From Allobogoriella alba (GTDB lineage: Bacteria; Actinomycetota; Actinomycetes; Actinomycetales; Actinomycetaceae): a DNA stretch of 64,000 bases. The position numbers and the translations under genes are program-made. The notes under the pieces are model-generated. The model was not told the DNA's origin and made no database searches. It saw only the letters and a list, made by a program, of their open reading frames with translations. Of the stretch, positions 40,631 through 49,995 are shown one piece after another. Location: NCBI RefSeq assembly GCF_042665525.1, contig NZ_JBHTCQ010000004.1, forward strand, positions 186,001-250,000, in the 5' to 3' direction. The first letter of the stretch is position 1; the number at the start of each line of letters is the position of its first letter.

Positions 40631-42373
40631 ATGGACCGGGGGGCACCACGTTTCAGGGCGGCCATGCTCTGTTCCCTGCTGGCTGGCCTCGGTTCCGGCG
40701 CCGCGGTCCTCGGACTCGTGGCGTGGCTCGCCGGACGCGCCCCGGACGGCGTGCCGGCGGACGTCCGGTGGACGATCCCGACGGTCCTGGTGGCGCTGCT
40801 CGCGAGCCTCGTGGCACCCGGGGCGCTGGACTCACGCGGCCTGCGCGTCGTGGGCGGGGTCCTCGTCGGGGTCCTCGGTGTGGCGGCGGTGGTCGCGTGG
40901 ACGCAGCGCCCTGCGCCTCCCGAGACCGAGGACCCCATGTCGAACGCCCTACCGCTCGGCGGTATGGCGCCCGCTCTCCTGGCCGCCGGCGCGGTGCTCG
41001 TTGCTGCCACCACCGTGCTCGCGGCACGAAGCACCGACGACCGGAGCCCGCCGGTGCGGCTCGGCTGGCGCCGCGCCCTGCCGGCCGCCGTTGCCGTGGG
41101 CGTCGTGGCCGCGGCCGGCACACTGCTCCCCGCGTACGCGGACGACAGAGTCCACCGGCACAACACCCGTGTCAGCGCCCCCGTCCCGGCACAAGACCTC
41201 GCCTCCACCCTCACCGGGGACGTCGCCTGGCAGAGCCAGCCCTACGGGGGCTCGCACGACGCCGGTCGTGCCTGGATGGCAGCGACCTCAGGAGGCCTCG
41301 CGCTCGGGGCCGCGGCACCCGGTGGGATCCGGATGCTCGACCCGGGCTCCGGCGAGTGGCGCTGGGAATGGAGACGCTCCGACCTCGCGCACAGCAGCAA
41401 CCCGCTGGCCGTCTCCGCCGAAGGTGGTCTTCTCGCTGCCCTCTTCACCGCGGCCGGTGACCGACATCCGGCACCTCCGAGGGTGGTCGTGCTCGGCGCG
41501 GACTCGGGCGACGTCCGGGCTGAGTTGTTCGGACCTGTCGGCACGCCGCTCGCGGTCACCGAGCAGATGGTCGTCACCGTCCGCCCGGGATCGGAGGAAT
41601 CGGAACTCATCGCCCACGACCTCGACGGTTCGGGGCTGTGGACCACGATGATCGCCGGGGAGGTCGAGACCGGACACGACCTGTTCTTCGGCGACGACGG
41701 CGAGACGCTGCTGACGACGGTCCGGTCCGGGAACGGGGACGGCTGGCGATCGGTCGCCGTCGACCTGGCATCCGGCGACGTGTTGTGGGACCGGAATGGC
41801 TCTCCGCCGTTGCAGGTCGTCCCCGGGACCGGCGTCGCGGTCACGGGCGACGTGGCGCAGAGCAGTCAGCTCGGCGAGGTGCTCGCGGTCGACCTCCGCG
41901 ACGGCGAGCCGATCTGGGAGCAGGACGTGACCGTGCCGGACGGACGCACCCGCAATCCCGATCTCGACGGATGCGACCCCAGGCTCGACGTCGACGCCGA
42001 GCATCTGACCTTCCTCACCTGCACCGATCTCGGCAGGCACAACCTCATGACGGCCATCGATCCCCGGACGGGCGACATCCTCTGGGAGCAGGCTCTCAAG
42101 TCGTCGACCGCGCCACTTGTCTTCAACGCTGCGAACGAGGACCCGATGCAGGCGATGCCGGACGGCACCACCGCAGTGCTTCGCGCGCTCGGCTCCGGCG
42201 AGGCTGAGAGCTACGAGATCCTCCGGATCGGCCCCGACGGAGTCACCCGGTCTCCGCTCTGGGAGGGCGTCACCGCCGCGCCGGCCTTCAACGAGTGGCT
42301 CCGGGTGGGCGGCACGACGATGATCGATCTGTTCCCGGCCGCCGACCAGTGGACGATCATCGGTCTTCGCTAG
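40631..42373 (+). CDS. Membrane-anchored PQQ-type beta-propeller protein (second copy)
   Basis: A 580-residue protein with about five hydrophobic segments in the first 170 residues, then an extracytoplasmic domain with propeller-type repeats: MLDPGSGEWRWEWRR, VDLASGDVLWDRNGS, VDLRDGEPIWEQDVTV, IDPRTGDILWEQAL. It resembles the protein at 38435-40261 in blade pattern but has a different membrane part, so it is a distant relative rather than a recent duplicate. The ATG at 40631 follows TAGAGT (40617-40622) by eight bases. The ligand is unknown. Confidence 0.82.
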   Translation: MDRGAPRFRAAMLCSLLAGLGSGAAVLGLVAWLAGRAPDGVPADVRWTIPTVLVALLASLVAPGALDSRGLRVVGGVLVGVLGVAAVVAWTQRPAPPETEDPMSNALPLGGMAPALLAAGAVLVAATTVLAARSTDDRSPPVRLGWRRALPAAVAVGVVAAAGTLLPAYADDRVHRHNTRVSAPVPAQDLASTLTGDVAWQSQPYGGSHDAGRAWMAATSGGLALGAAAPGGIRMLDPGSGEWRWEWRRSDLAHSSNPLAVSAEGGLLAALFTAAGDRHPAPPRVVVLGADSGDVRAELFGPVGTPLAVTEQMVVTVRPGSEESELIAHDLDGSGLWTTMIAGEVETGHDLFFGDDGETLLTTVRSGNGDGWRSVAVDLASGDVLWDRNGSPPLQVVPGTGVAVTGDVAQSSQLGEVLAVDLRDGEPIWEQDVTVPDGRTRNPDLDGCDPRLDVDAEHLTFLTCTDLGRHNLMTAIDPRTGDILWEQALKSSTAPLVFNAANEDPMQAMPDGTTAVLRALGSGEAESYEILRIGPDGVTRSPLWEGVTAAPAFNEWLRVGGTTMIDLFPAADQWTIIGLR

Positions 42374-42402
42374 GTGGTCGACGCCTCAGGTTCCCCGACC
42401 AC
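42374..42402 (+). terminator. Stem-loop directly after the second propeller gene
   Basis: GTGGTCG (42374-42380) pairs with CGACCAC (42396-42402), loop of 15, starting right after the stop codon. No T-run follows; a weak or Rho-assisted terminator is possible. Confidence 0.4.
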
Positions 42403-42767
42403 TCGCCGCGCTGTACGGCTGCTGTTCGTCGATGCGACGCCGGACACCGGGCGTCCACGGCGTCGCGGTGTCCAACGGCCTGGGACGTCGTCACGACGGG
42501 ACGCGGACGGCGCCTACTCACTCCCGGTCGATAACGAGGCGATCACCTTAGTCAGCAAGCCGGCCGGGCACATGGTCCCGGTCAGTCGTGACGTCGTGTC
42601 GGCGTAACGAACCGTGACTGGCTGCGTTGTCCGCCCGTACTACAGCTGTCGTCACCCGCATGACGGCACGCCCGTAACCTCGGGTCCTCCTCGCGACCAG
42701 GCGCGCCGTACGCCACTGTCCTTCCGCTCGCGAGCCCACGACGAGGCGTGCGAGCTACCATTTCGGT
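42403..42767. other. 365-base non-coding gap before the IclR gene
   Basis: No gene is supported. An open frame from 42374 to 42607 has no ribosome-binding site, promoter or recognisable protein. The only signal is the IclR -10 box TACCAT (42756-42761) at the right end, overlapped by a TTCG-N5-CGAA inverted repeat (42762-42774) that covers the start codon and could be an autoregulatory site. Confidence 0.6.
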
Positions 42768-43589
42768 ATGCGAACTGACGAAGAGGTCGCAGGGCGACCG
42801 CAGGGGCGGCAGCACACCGTGGGCGTGGTGGCGAAGGCGCTCGACGTGCTGGAGGGGGTCGTCTGGGGTGAGCCGCAGACCATTGGCGAACTCGCCCAGA
42901 CAACAGGAATCGAGAAGGCTGCGGTCTACCGCATTCTGAACACACTCGTCGAGCATGAGTTCGTCGTGAAGGACGACGAAACCCGGACGTTCGCACCTGG
43001 CCCACGTCTCTACGCGGCTGCCGCAGCACTTCATCGCGGCACAGACGTGGTCTCACTGGCAACACCTCAGATGACGGCCTTGAGGGACGAGTTCGGGGAA
43101 ACGGTGAATCTCGGCACGCTCATCGATCATGAAGTGCAGTATTTGCACATCTTGGAGAGCTCACACAGCCTCCGAATGACGGTCGAGCCGGGCGTGCGGC
43201 ACCCGGCCAACTCCACCGCGCTCGGCAAGGCACTGCTCGCTCAACTCGGCCCGAGCGCAGCACGTACCGCGCTGGCACACACTCCGGCACCGCGGATGAC
43301 CGAGCACAGCATCGTGGACCCGACAGTGCTCGAGGCCGAGCTCAAACGGGTGCGTGCACGCGGCTACGCGATCGACGACCAGGAGAACGAGCTCGGGGCC
43401 GTCTGCGTGGCGGCAACCATCCCGCCCACCGGAGCCGCTGCGCGGCATGCCATCAGCATCTCCGGGCCCGCCACCCGAATGACGCCTCGAGCAGTCGAGC
43501 GGATCGGTGCGCGGCTGATGCAGGCCTGCTCCGAGGTCGCGGAACTCCTTCCTGCCGGCGAGGGCCGGGACGTCGTCCCGTCAGCATGA
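42768..43589 (+). CDS. IclR family transcriptional regulator
   Basis: A 273-residue regulator: winged helix (about 17-75; QHTVGVVAKALDVLEGVVWGEPQTIGELAQTTGIEKAAVYRILNTL) and GAF-like IclR effector domain (about 90-255) with VEPGVRHPANSTALGKALLA and YAIDDQENELGAVCVAATI, both close to consensus. IclR proteins respond to aromatic or sugar-derived acids. The ATG at 42768 is six bases after TACCAT. It is upstream of the GH39-type gene in the same direction and probably controls the catabolic island to 53.2 kb; the specific operator is not established. Confidence 0.93.
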   Translation: MRTDEEVAGRPQGRQHTVGVVAKALDVLEGVVWGEPQTIGELAQTTGIEKAAVYRILNTLVEHEFVVKDDETRTFAPGPRLYAAAAALHRGTDVVSLATPQMTALRDEFGETVNLGTLIDHEVQYLHILESSHSLRMTVEPGVRHPANSTALGKALLAQLGPSAARTALAHTPAPRMTEHSIVDPTVLEAELKRVRARGYAIDDQENELGAVCVAATIPPTGAAARHAISISGPATRMTPRAVERIGARLMQACSEVAELLPAGEGRDVVPSA

Positions 43590-43646
43590 GCCAGACGTTG
43601 CCACCCAGGGGCTCGACCTGGCACGCTTAGTGCGCAATACACGCTC

Positions 43647-43664
43647 TGAGTTTGCTATGTAAGT
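43647..43664 (+). promoter_or_regulatory. Candidate shared regulatory motif upstream of the GH39-type gene
   Basis: TGAGTTTGCTATGTAAGT matches TGAGTTTGTCATCCAAGT at 53408-53425 at 14 of 18 bases. The two copies flank the island whose regulator is IclR. It may be an IclR site or a shared promoter part; two copies are weak support. Confidence 0.35.
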
Positions 43665-43755
43665 CAAGCCGACGCAGTGCATCACCATTTCCTGCCTCCA
43701 CGGCACCTGTTGCCGGTGCCGTTACGTCCCTATGCGCGCCTGGAGCCATCGAGCC

Positions 43756-45087
43756 ATGCCCGACTCCCGCACGTCGACGATCTCCATCGATATCGATCTC
43801 GCCACCAAAGTAGGCACATTCACGCCGCTCCACGGCGTGAACAACGGGCCGATCTGTTTCGGTGGCCTCATCGACCTCACGCCATGGCACCGCAGGCTCA
43901 ATCTCCCGTCCACGAGGCTGCACGATGCCGGCTGGCCCGGACCGGTCGTGGTGGACATTCCATCAATCTTTCCGGACTTCTCGGCGGACCCGCACGATCC
44001 CGCCAGCTATCGCTTCGACCGCACCGATGACTATCTGCAGTCCGTGACGCCCCTGACCGGGAAGGTTGTCTACCGCCTCGGCACGAGTATCGAATGGACA
44101 GACCGCAAGTACGAGACGGCTCCTCCGGAGGACTACACGCACTGGGCACGGATCTGCATCGGCGTCATCCGTCATCTGAACGATGGATGGGCCGACGGGC
44201 ACCACTTCGGGATCCGACACTTCGAGATCTGGAACGAGCCAGATGTCGGCGAACAGATGTGGTCGGGGACCCAGGAGCAGTACCTCGAGCTCTACGCCGT
44301 CGCCGTGCGCGCGATCAAGGAGTACGACCCTGGCCTCCGGGTCGGCGGACCGGTCGTGGCGCACGTGGACGGGGAACTTGGTCCCGCGTTCGTGGACTAC
44401 GTGACGAGTAACGACCTGCCTCTCGACTTCTTCTCCTGGCACCACTACGCCGCTGACCCGGGAGCACTCGTCCGCCGTGCGAGGACTGTTCGCAACCTCC
44501 TGGACGAGCGCGGCCTGACACAGGTCGAGAGCTACCTCACCGAGTGGAACTGGGCTGGCGAGTGGACCACCGGCGGCGCGTCGGCGAAGGCGATGCACCT
44601 GCGCAACCGGAGCGCGCGAGGTGGCGCCTTCGCCGCGTCGTCGCTCATCATGCTGCAGGACGCACACGTCGACGAAGCGCACTACTTCAGCGGGGACACA
44701 CAGTGGTTCGGGCTGTTCGACGAGTTCGGCATCCCGCAGAAGAACTACTTCGGGATGCTCGCCTGCGCGCAACTCTTCTCCCGTGACGTGCGCGTCAGCG
44801 CGACGGTGGAACAGCCGGAGGGGACCAACGTCGTCGCGGCCGCTGGCCGTAGCGACGACGGCACCGTCGTGGTGGTCAGCAGCTTCGAAGGAGCCTCGGC
44901 TCCGTTGCGGCTCGCGATTTCGGGCCAGGCCGACGACGCACCGGTTCGGTACCACCTGCACTGGGTGGACGACCACCACGACCTGGAATGTACCCAGACC
45001 GTCCTGGCCACCGGACCTGACGTCGAACTCACCACAACGTTGCCCGCCGGGACCGTGCTGATGATCAGCACCGTCCCACTGAGCTGA
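43756..45087 (+). CDS. Glycoside hydrolase family 39-type (beta-xylosidase-like) enzyme
   Basis: A 443-residue clan GH-A enzyme without a signal peptide, so intracellular. The acid/base glutamate is in HFEIWNEPDV (Glu161) and the nucleophile in YLTEWNWAGEW (Glu263), with the GH39-like FSWHHYAADP between. GH39 includes beta-xylosidases and alpha-iduronidases; which glycoside is cut here is unknown. A smaller beta-sandwich end (about 350-443) is typical. The start is uncertain: ATG 43756 has GGAG 11 bases upstream, while ATG 43732 is in frame. The gene converges on the enolase gene with a nine-base gap. Confidence 0.83.
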   Translation: MPDSRTSTISIDIDLATKVGTFTPLHGVNNGPICFGGLIDLTPWHRRLNLPSTRLHDAGWPGPVVVDIPSIFPDFSADPHDPASYRFDRTDDYLQSVTPLTGKVVYRLGTSIEWTDRKYETAPPEDYTHWARICIGVIRHLNDGWADGHHFGIRHFEIWNEPDVGEQMWSGTQEQYLELYAVAVRAIKEYDPGLRVGGPVVAHVDGELGPAFVDYVTSNDLPLDFFSWHHYAADPGALVRRARTVRNLLDERGLTQVESYLTEWNWAGEWTTGGASAKAMHLRNRSARGGAFAASSLIMLQDAHVDEAHYFSGDTQWFGLFDEFGIPQKNYFGMLACAQLFSRDVRVSATVEQPEGTNVVAAAGRSDDGTVVVVSSFEGASAPLRLAISGQADDAPVRYHLHWVDDHHDLECTQTVLATGPDVELTTTLPAGTVLMISTVPLS

Positions 45088-45096
45088 CGCACCGAC

Positions 45097-46299
45097 CTAC
45101 AAGGCGGTCACCCGCACCTCGGCACCAGGACGGTCCTCGATCCCGGCGAGCAGCTCGGTGCCCAGGCCCGGCGCCTGCGGCACGGCGATCACACCGTCGT
45201 CCACCTCCGGCACGTCCGTGACCATCTCCGGGTAGACGACCCGCAGATAGGCACGCACGGACTCCTGGTAGCGCAGATTCGGGGTCGCGGCGGCAAGGTG
45301 GATCCCGGCGAGCAGCGTGAACGGCCCGGTGCAGTCGTGATACGTGACCGGCAGTCCGTAGGTGTCGGCGAGGACGGCGATCTTGCGACTCTCCGTGATC
45401 CCGCCGGCCCATGTCGGGTCGATCATCACGAGGTCGGCCGCCTCCTGTTGGAGGATCGGGAGGTAGGCGTCCCGCGTAACGAGATACTCCGAGACCGAGA
45501 CCGGCACCGTGCTCGCGGCTCGTAGGCGCGCGAGCACGTGCGGCTTGTCGGCCAGAACCAGGTCCTCGACCCACGTGATGTCGTAGGGCTCGAGGGCCCG
45601 GGCGATCTGTATCGCCGGAGTGAGCTCCCAGAGTCCGTGTCCGTCGACCATCACATCAATCGCATCGCCCACCGCCTCCCTGATCTCTCGGACCACGGCA
45701 ACGCCAGCGGCAAGGTCCTCGGCGGCGATCGCCCGACCACCCTTCTCCTGTGCGTACCGGTCGAACGGCCAGATCTTCATCCCCTTGGCGCCCTCGTCTA
45801 CCAGCTCACGTGCAAGCTGTCCGGGAGCGTTGAGGAAGGCGTCGAAGTCGTCGAGCTTCCCGTATCGACGGGAGCTGCCGAACCCAGCCTGGGACCCGCC
45901 GCGAACCGAAGCGTAGAGGGGGCCACCGCAGGTGTTGTAGGTGGGTACCGTGTGGTGTGCCGTTCCCAGCAGGCGGTGGACCGGGGCTCGGAGGGACTTG
46001 CCGAGAATGTCCCAGAGCGCCACGTCGACCGCAGAGAGGGCTCGCAGCTCGGCCCCGCGCCCACCGAACCGCGCGTACGCCTGATAGAGCGAACGCCAGT
46101 GCGCCTCGACGTCCCGTGGGTCGCTACCGAGCAATGCGGGAGCGATGTGCTCGTGGACGACGGCGATGCAGGTCTGGGGCAGGTAGAAGGTGTCGCCGGT
46201 GCCGTGGATCCCCTCGTCGGTCCGTACGCGCACGAAGACGAGGGCGGGCATGGCGGAGTCAGCGCCCTGATAGATGGTCTCGATGGTTGTGATCTTCAT
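45097..46299 (-). CDS. Mandelate racemase / muconate lactonising family enolase-superfamily enzyme
   Basis: A 400-residue enzyme with an N-terminal capping domain and a (beta/alpha)7-beta barrel. Metal ligands Asp219 (VMVDGHGLW), Glu245 (WVEDLV) and Glu271 (VSEYLV) and the base dyad His321 (YHDCTG) with Asp294 (MIDPTW) all lie exactly 24 residues after their mandelate racemase counterparts (195, 221, 247, 297, 270). Lys175 in GMKIWPFD is the likely second base. These enzymes take an alpha-proton from a carboxylate, commonly dehydrating sugar acids. The start overlaps the M81 stop (ATGA). Confidence 0.9.
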   Translation of the reverse strand: MKITTIETIYQGADSAMPALVFVRVRTDEGIHGTGDTFYLPQTCIAVVHEHIAPALLGSDPRDVEAHWRSLYQAYARFGGRGAELRALSAVDVALWDILGKSLRAPVHRLLGTAHHTVPTYNTCGGPLYASVRGGSQAGFGSSRRYGKLDDFDAFLNAPGQLARELVDEGAKGMKIWPFDRYAQEKGGRAIAAEDLAAGVAVVREIREAVGDAIDVMVDGHGLWELTPAIQIARALEPYDITWVEDLVLADKPHVLARLRAASTVPVSVSEYLVTRDAYLPILQQEAADLVMIDPTWAGGITESRKIAVLADTYGLPVTYHDCTGPFTLLAGIHLAAATPNLRYQESVRAYLRVVYPEMVTDVPEVDDGVIAVPQAPGLGTELLAGIEDRPGAEVRVTAL

Positions 46300-47768
46300 C
46301 GTGTGCGCTTCCGAGGCGTGAGGGCGGGGTCAGGGTCTTCGAACGGGAACAGTGGAATCGGGCGATTTCGGTAGGTCAACCGGCTGAGGTCGTTCGCCGT
46401 GACACCGGGTGTGTCCACGAAGACGACGTGGTCCGCGTGCGGGCCGTAACTCGCCAACGGGGAGTGCACCCCCTTGGCGCAGACCAGACGGTGGTCACGC
46501 GGATGCAGTCCGAGCGCGCGGAGCTGCTGGACGGATGACGGCATCACCGGGCGGCTGCAGACCACGACGTGCTGACCGGTGCTCAGCTCGAGCGCAGCGC
46601 TGGTCCCGGCGTCGAAGTATCGATGGCCCACGTGCGTAGGTCCTGTGTCCTCGTAACGTCCGTCGGAGATGGCGAGCACAGTTGCGGCCACCGGCAGCGG
46701 CGGCTCGCCGAGAGTGAGCTCGAGAACGGCCCCCACGCCGGCCGCCGCGGCGACCACAGCCGCCCGGGGGTCGGCCAAGACCGCTACGGTCGCTCGTTCG
46801 CCGGCGTCGATCGCTGCGTGCAACAGGCGGGTACTGTTCCCGGGTGCGCCGGCGCCGATGTTGTCGCCGATGTCCAGGAGCAGAGTCGTGCCGTGGCCGA
46901 GCGCGCCGAGGGCGTCCCTGGGGCTCAGGGCCCGGGGCACGAAATCCTCCCGGGCTCCCCAGCATTGCTGCGCGATTCCGACCGCGAGCTGCTCCGCCTC
47001 GGTACGGTCTCCGCGAGTCGTGAGCACGACACGCATACCGATGTCCGGGGTGTCGGCCCAAGGGAACCCCTGGAAGAGCGACGCTGCGAGGACACCCTCC
47101 GCCGATGCCGCGTCATCCACGGCCGCCATCAACGGCGCCATAGGCGCCGTGCTCGTCCCCTGCGCGAGAATATGCACCGTGGCCGGCACCGGTATGTCGA
47201 CGACGCTCGGTCGCACACCCTCCTCGAGGCAGCCCTCGATCGCCCGCGTGACTTCGGCGGCCCGCACGCGCGCGTCGATGTGTGGATTGGTGCGGTAACC
47301 GGCGATCACGTCGGCGGCGTCTACCAGCCGAGTGGTGACGTTCGCGTGCAGGTCGAGCGTGACACCGAGGAGTACGTCCGGACCCACGTCCGCACGGATA
47401 GCCGCGAGCAGTGCCCCGTCCAGGTCGGGTTCCATTGTGCTCGCTGCGGAGCCGTGCAGGCAGATCAGCAGGGCATCGAACGGGCCGCCATCGCGTACCG
47501 CGGTGCGCAGCATCACTTCGATACGCGCCGCGGCCGGCGGCTCCAGCGGTCCACACGGCACAAGCTCGACGTATACCAGCGGCACCGTTTCCCAACTCTT
47601 CGGCGCCGCGTCCAGGTAGCCCGCGACAACCGTGCCCGCACCGGCGTGCTCCGCCGCGATCGCTCCACCATGGCGGCACGCTGCACGCACATCCGCCTCT
47701 GTGACGTGCCGGCCCGCGAACGTGTTGGACTCGTGGAAGAAGCCCAGCACACCCACCCGAGAACTCAT
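46296..47768 (-). CDS. M81 family metallopeptidase (MlrC-like)
   Basis: A 490-residue enzyme of the MlrC (microcystinase C) family: VGVLGFFHESNTFA at the N-terminus, LLICLHGSAAS, LGVTLDLHANVTTRLVDAADVIAGYRTNPHID, LLLDIGDNIGAGAPGNSTRLL and a C-terminal HVVFVDTPGVTANDL. His and Asp residues in HESN, DLHAN and NPHID are the likely zinc ligands. MlrC cleaves linear peptides; most relatives are of unknown substrate and may hydrolyse other amides. No signal peptide. It is coupled by ATGA overlaps to the aminotransferase before it and the enolase after it. Confidence 0.9.
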   Translation of the reverse strand: MSSRVGVLGFFHESNTFAGRHVTEADVRAACRHGGAIAAEHAGAGTVVAGYLDAAPKSWETVPLVYVELVPCGPLEPPAAARIEVMLRTAVRDGGPFDALLICLHGSAASTMEPDLDGALLAAIRADVGPDVLLGVTLDLHANVTTRLVDAADVIAGYRTNPHIDARVRAAEVTRAIEGCLEEGVRPSVVDIPVPATVHILAQGTSTAPMAPLMAAVDDAASAEGVLAASLFQGFPWADTPDIGMRVVLTTRGDRTEAEQLAVGIAQQCWGAREDFVPRALSPRDALGALGHGTTLLLDIGDNIGAGAPGNSTRLLHAAIDAGERATVAVLADPRAAVVAAAAGVGAVLELTLGEPPLPVAATVLAISDGRYEDTGPTHVGHRYFDAGTSAALELSTGQHVVVCSRPVMPSSVQQLRALGLHPRDHRLVCAKGVHSPLASYGPHADHVVFVDTPGVTANDLSRLTYRNRPIPLFPFEDPDPALTPRKRTR

Positions 47769-49048
47769 GCGACCTCACTACGGGCGAACGCACGGAAGGC
47801 AGCGTCGATGCGGCTCTCCGCGTCGTGAAGGTCCTGGTCGCCATGTGCGGCGCTGACGTACCACACGCCCCGCTCGGCAACCCAGACGCCGTGCTCGATC
47901 AGGAAACGGGCCAGGCGTCCGTACTTGGCTCCGTCGGTACGCGCGACACCGCGGTAGTCGGTGATCGGTGCCTCGGGTCCGAAGGACGTGTGAAACGCCA
48001 TCCCCAGGCCTTGGACATGCAGCCCGAGACGATGCCGGTTCGACGCGTCCCGGATCACTTCCATGAGCTGTTGCCCGTGCTTCTCGATGTGGTCGTACGG
48101 ATCGGTGTCCCGCAGTGTGGCAGTCGCGCTCCGAACCGCGGCCGCGGCCATGACCGACGCATTGAAGGTGCCGGAGTGGTTCACCTCGCCGGTACCGAAG
48201 CGCTCCATCAGGTCAGCGCGTCCAGCGAGCAGGCTGACCGGCCAGCCCGCCGCAACGGCCTTGCCATAGACGGCAAGGTCCGGCGTGACGCCGTAGCGTT
48301 GTGCGGCGCCGCCCAGCGCCACTCGGAACCCCGTGATGACCTCGTCGAAGATGAGCACGACGCCGAACTCGTCCGCCAACCCGCGCAGGCCCTCGAGATA
48401 GCCGGCACACGGTTCGATCGCGCCGGCATTGAGCATCACCGGCTCGGTGACGATTGCCGCGATGTCGTCGTCCGCGGCCAGGCGCTGACGGACCGCGTCG
48501 AGATCGTTCCACGGAGTGATAACCGTGTCCTCGAGATAGTCGCCGACCTGACCTGCAGAAGCGGGAATGCATCCCCCTTCGGCGGGGAAGGCCGCGAGAG
48601 TATTGTCCAGCCATCCGTGATAGTGCCCCTCGAACCGAACGATGCGGCGCCGACCGGTGAAGGCCCGGGCAAGTCGGAAGGCCGCCTGCACACTCTCCGT
48701 GCCGGACACCCCGAACCGGACCATGTCCGGCCAGTCGAGGATGTCACAGACCTGTTCGGCGGCGATCAGTTCCTCCTCGTGCTCGGCGGCGTACACCATG
48801 CCCCGGCGCACTGCCGACGAAACGTAGCTCTGCACGGGTTCCGGCGCGTGCCCGAGAATGTTCGGGCCCTGCCCGAGGAGATGGTCCACGTAGTCCTTCC
48901 CGTCCACGTCATACAGACGTGCCCCTGCCCCGCGCTCGAAGTAGATCCGTGGTGCCGCGAGCCGGACGTTGGAGTTGACGCCACCGGGCAGCCTGCGCCG
49001 AGCCCTCCGGTCGAACTCGGCCGAGGACGATGCGATCGTGGTGCTCAC
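47765..49048 (-). CDS. Class III PLP aminotransferase (glutamate-1-semialdehyde aminomutase-like)
   Basis: A 427-residue fold-type I PLP enzyme. It begins EFDRRARRRLPGGVNSNVRL, as in HemL, with GTESVQAAFRLARAFTGRRRIVRFEGHYHGW, the PLP-binding VLIFDEVITGFRV, and Lys263 (AVYGKAVAAGWP) as Schiff-base lysine. Similar enzymes act on beta- or omega-amino acids outside tetrapyrrole synthesis. Its place in a catabolic operon makes a role in heme synthesis unlikely. The substrate is unknown. ATGA overlap with the M81 gene. Confidence 0.9.
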   Translation of the reverse strand: MSTTIASSSAEFDRRARRRLPGGVNSNVRLAAPRIYFERGAGARLYDVDGKDYVDHLLGQGPNILGHAPEPVQSYVSSAVRRGMVYAAEHEEELIAAEQVCDILDWPDMVRFGVSGTESVQAAFRLARAFTGRRRIVRFEGHYHGWLDNTLAAFPAEGGCIPASAGQVGDYLEDTVITPWNDLDAVRQRLAADDDIAAIVTEPVMLNAGAIEPCAGYLEGLRGLADEFGVVLIFDEVITGFRVALGGAAQRYGVTPDLAVYGKAVAAGWPVSLLAGRADLMERFGTGEVNHSGTFNASVMAAAAVRSATATLRDTDPYDHIEKHGQQLMEVIRDASNRHRLGLHVQGLGMAFHTSFGPEAPITDYRGVARTDGAKYGRLARFLIEHGVWVAERGVWYVSAAHGDQDLHDAESRIDAAFRAFARSEVA

Positions 49049-49122
49049 AGGAAGTACCTCTCTTCGACTGCCATGGGGATGCCTGAGGGCCGCACGTCGA
49101 CTCGCGCACGACCGTTGGAGGG

Positions 49123-49995
49123 TCAGCGGACGGCGCCGATGGTCAGGCCGCTGCGTAGGAAGCGCTGCATGAATGCGAAGGCAATGACCAACGGAATGAT
49201 TGAAAGAAGCGATCCGGTGACCACGAGGCTGTAGAGGACCTCGCTCCCGGTGGTCGGGACGAGCGACTGCCGGTTCCAGTTAGTCAGGCCGAGGGTCACC
49301 GGTTGCAGCTCCGGCTCGGTGAGCACCAGAAGTGGCAAGAGATAGTTGTTCCAGGTCGCGACGAAGCTGATCAGGAAGACGGTCGCGAGGCCCGGGCTGA
49401 CGACGCGGGCCACCACGCTGCGGAGGATTCGGACCTCACCGGCGCCATCGATCCGGGCCGCGTCAATCATCTCGTCCGGAACCGCGCTGTCAATGTAGAT
49501 GCGCAGCAGGTAAAGGCCGAACGGGTTGACGACGGAGGGCAGGATGACCGCCCACGGCGTATTGATCAGATCAAGCCCGGAAAGCAGTTGGTACGTAGGC
49601 ACCGCCAACGCGGCACCAGGAATCATGATGGCCGCGAGAACGGTCCAGAAGAGCGCGTTCTTCAGGCGAAACTGCCACTTGGCGAACCCGTATCCGGCGA
49701 TGAAGGACAAAAGGGTCGCGCCGGCCGCAGCGCTGAACGAGTACAAGACCGTGTTACCCATCCACCGGAGGAAGATGCCGTCGCCATGGCTGAGCACGTC
49801 GCGCACGTTCTGGAAGAGTTGGGGCGTATCGGAGAACCAGAACCCGAAGGTCGCGAACAGGTCCGAGGTCGACTTCGTGGCGTTGACAAGGAGCCAGTAG
49901 ATCGGCATCAGCACGTATACGCCGAAACCGATGAACGTCATCGTGGCGAGAGTGTTCGGCCGCGGCGTGGCGCGGCCGCTCGACCCGGGCCTCAT
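49123..49995 (-). CDS. Carbohydrate ABC transporter permease, MalG type
   Basis: A 290-residue permease with six hydrophobic segments. The EAA loop reads VPDEMIDAARIDGAGEVRILRSVVARVVSPGLA, where it contacts the ATPase. MPIYWLLVNATKSTSDLF near the N-terminus and the QRFLRSGLTIGAVR end are typical of MalG-like proteins. The ATG overlaps the upstream permease stop (ATGA, 49992-49995). No ATPase gene lies in the operon. Confidence 0.93.
   Translation of the reverse strand: MRPGSSGRATPRPNTLATMTFIGFGVYVLMPIYWLLVNATKSTSDLFATFGFWFSDTPQLFQNVRDVLSHGDGIFLRWMGNTVLYSFSAAAGATLLSFIAGYGFAKWQFRLKNALFWTVLAAIMIPGAALAVPTYQLLSGLDLINTPWAVILPSVVNPFGLYLLRIYIDSAVPDEMIDAARIDGAGEVRILRSVVARVVSPGLATVFLISFVATWNNYLLPLLVLTEPELQPVTLGLTNWNRQSLVPTTGSEVLYSLVVTGSLLSIIPLVIAFAFMQRFLRSGLTIGAVR

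Noticed and set aside
42374..42607. 77-codon open frame after the second propeller gene
   Set aside because: No ribosome-binding site, promoter or recognisable sequence, and it starts within a stem-loop directly after a stop codon.
47765..49048. Aminotransferase as HemL of tetrapyrrole synthesis
   Set aside because: It lies inside a catabolic operon with ATGA coupling to M81 and enolase genes, so a pathway-specific aminotransferase is more likely.
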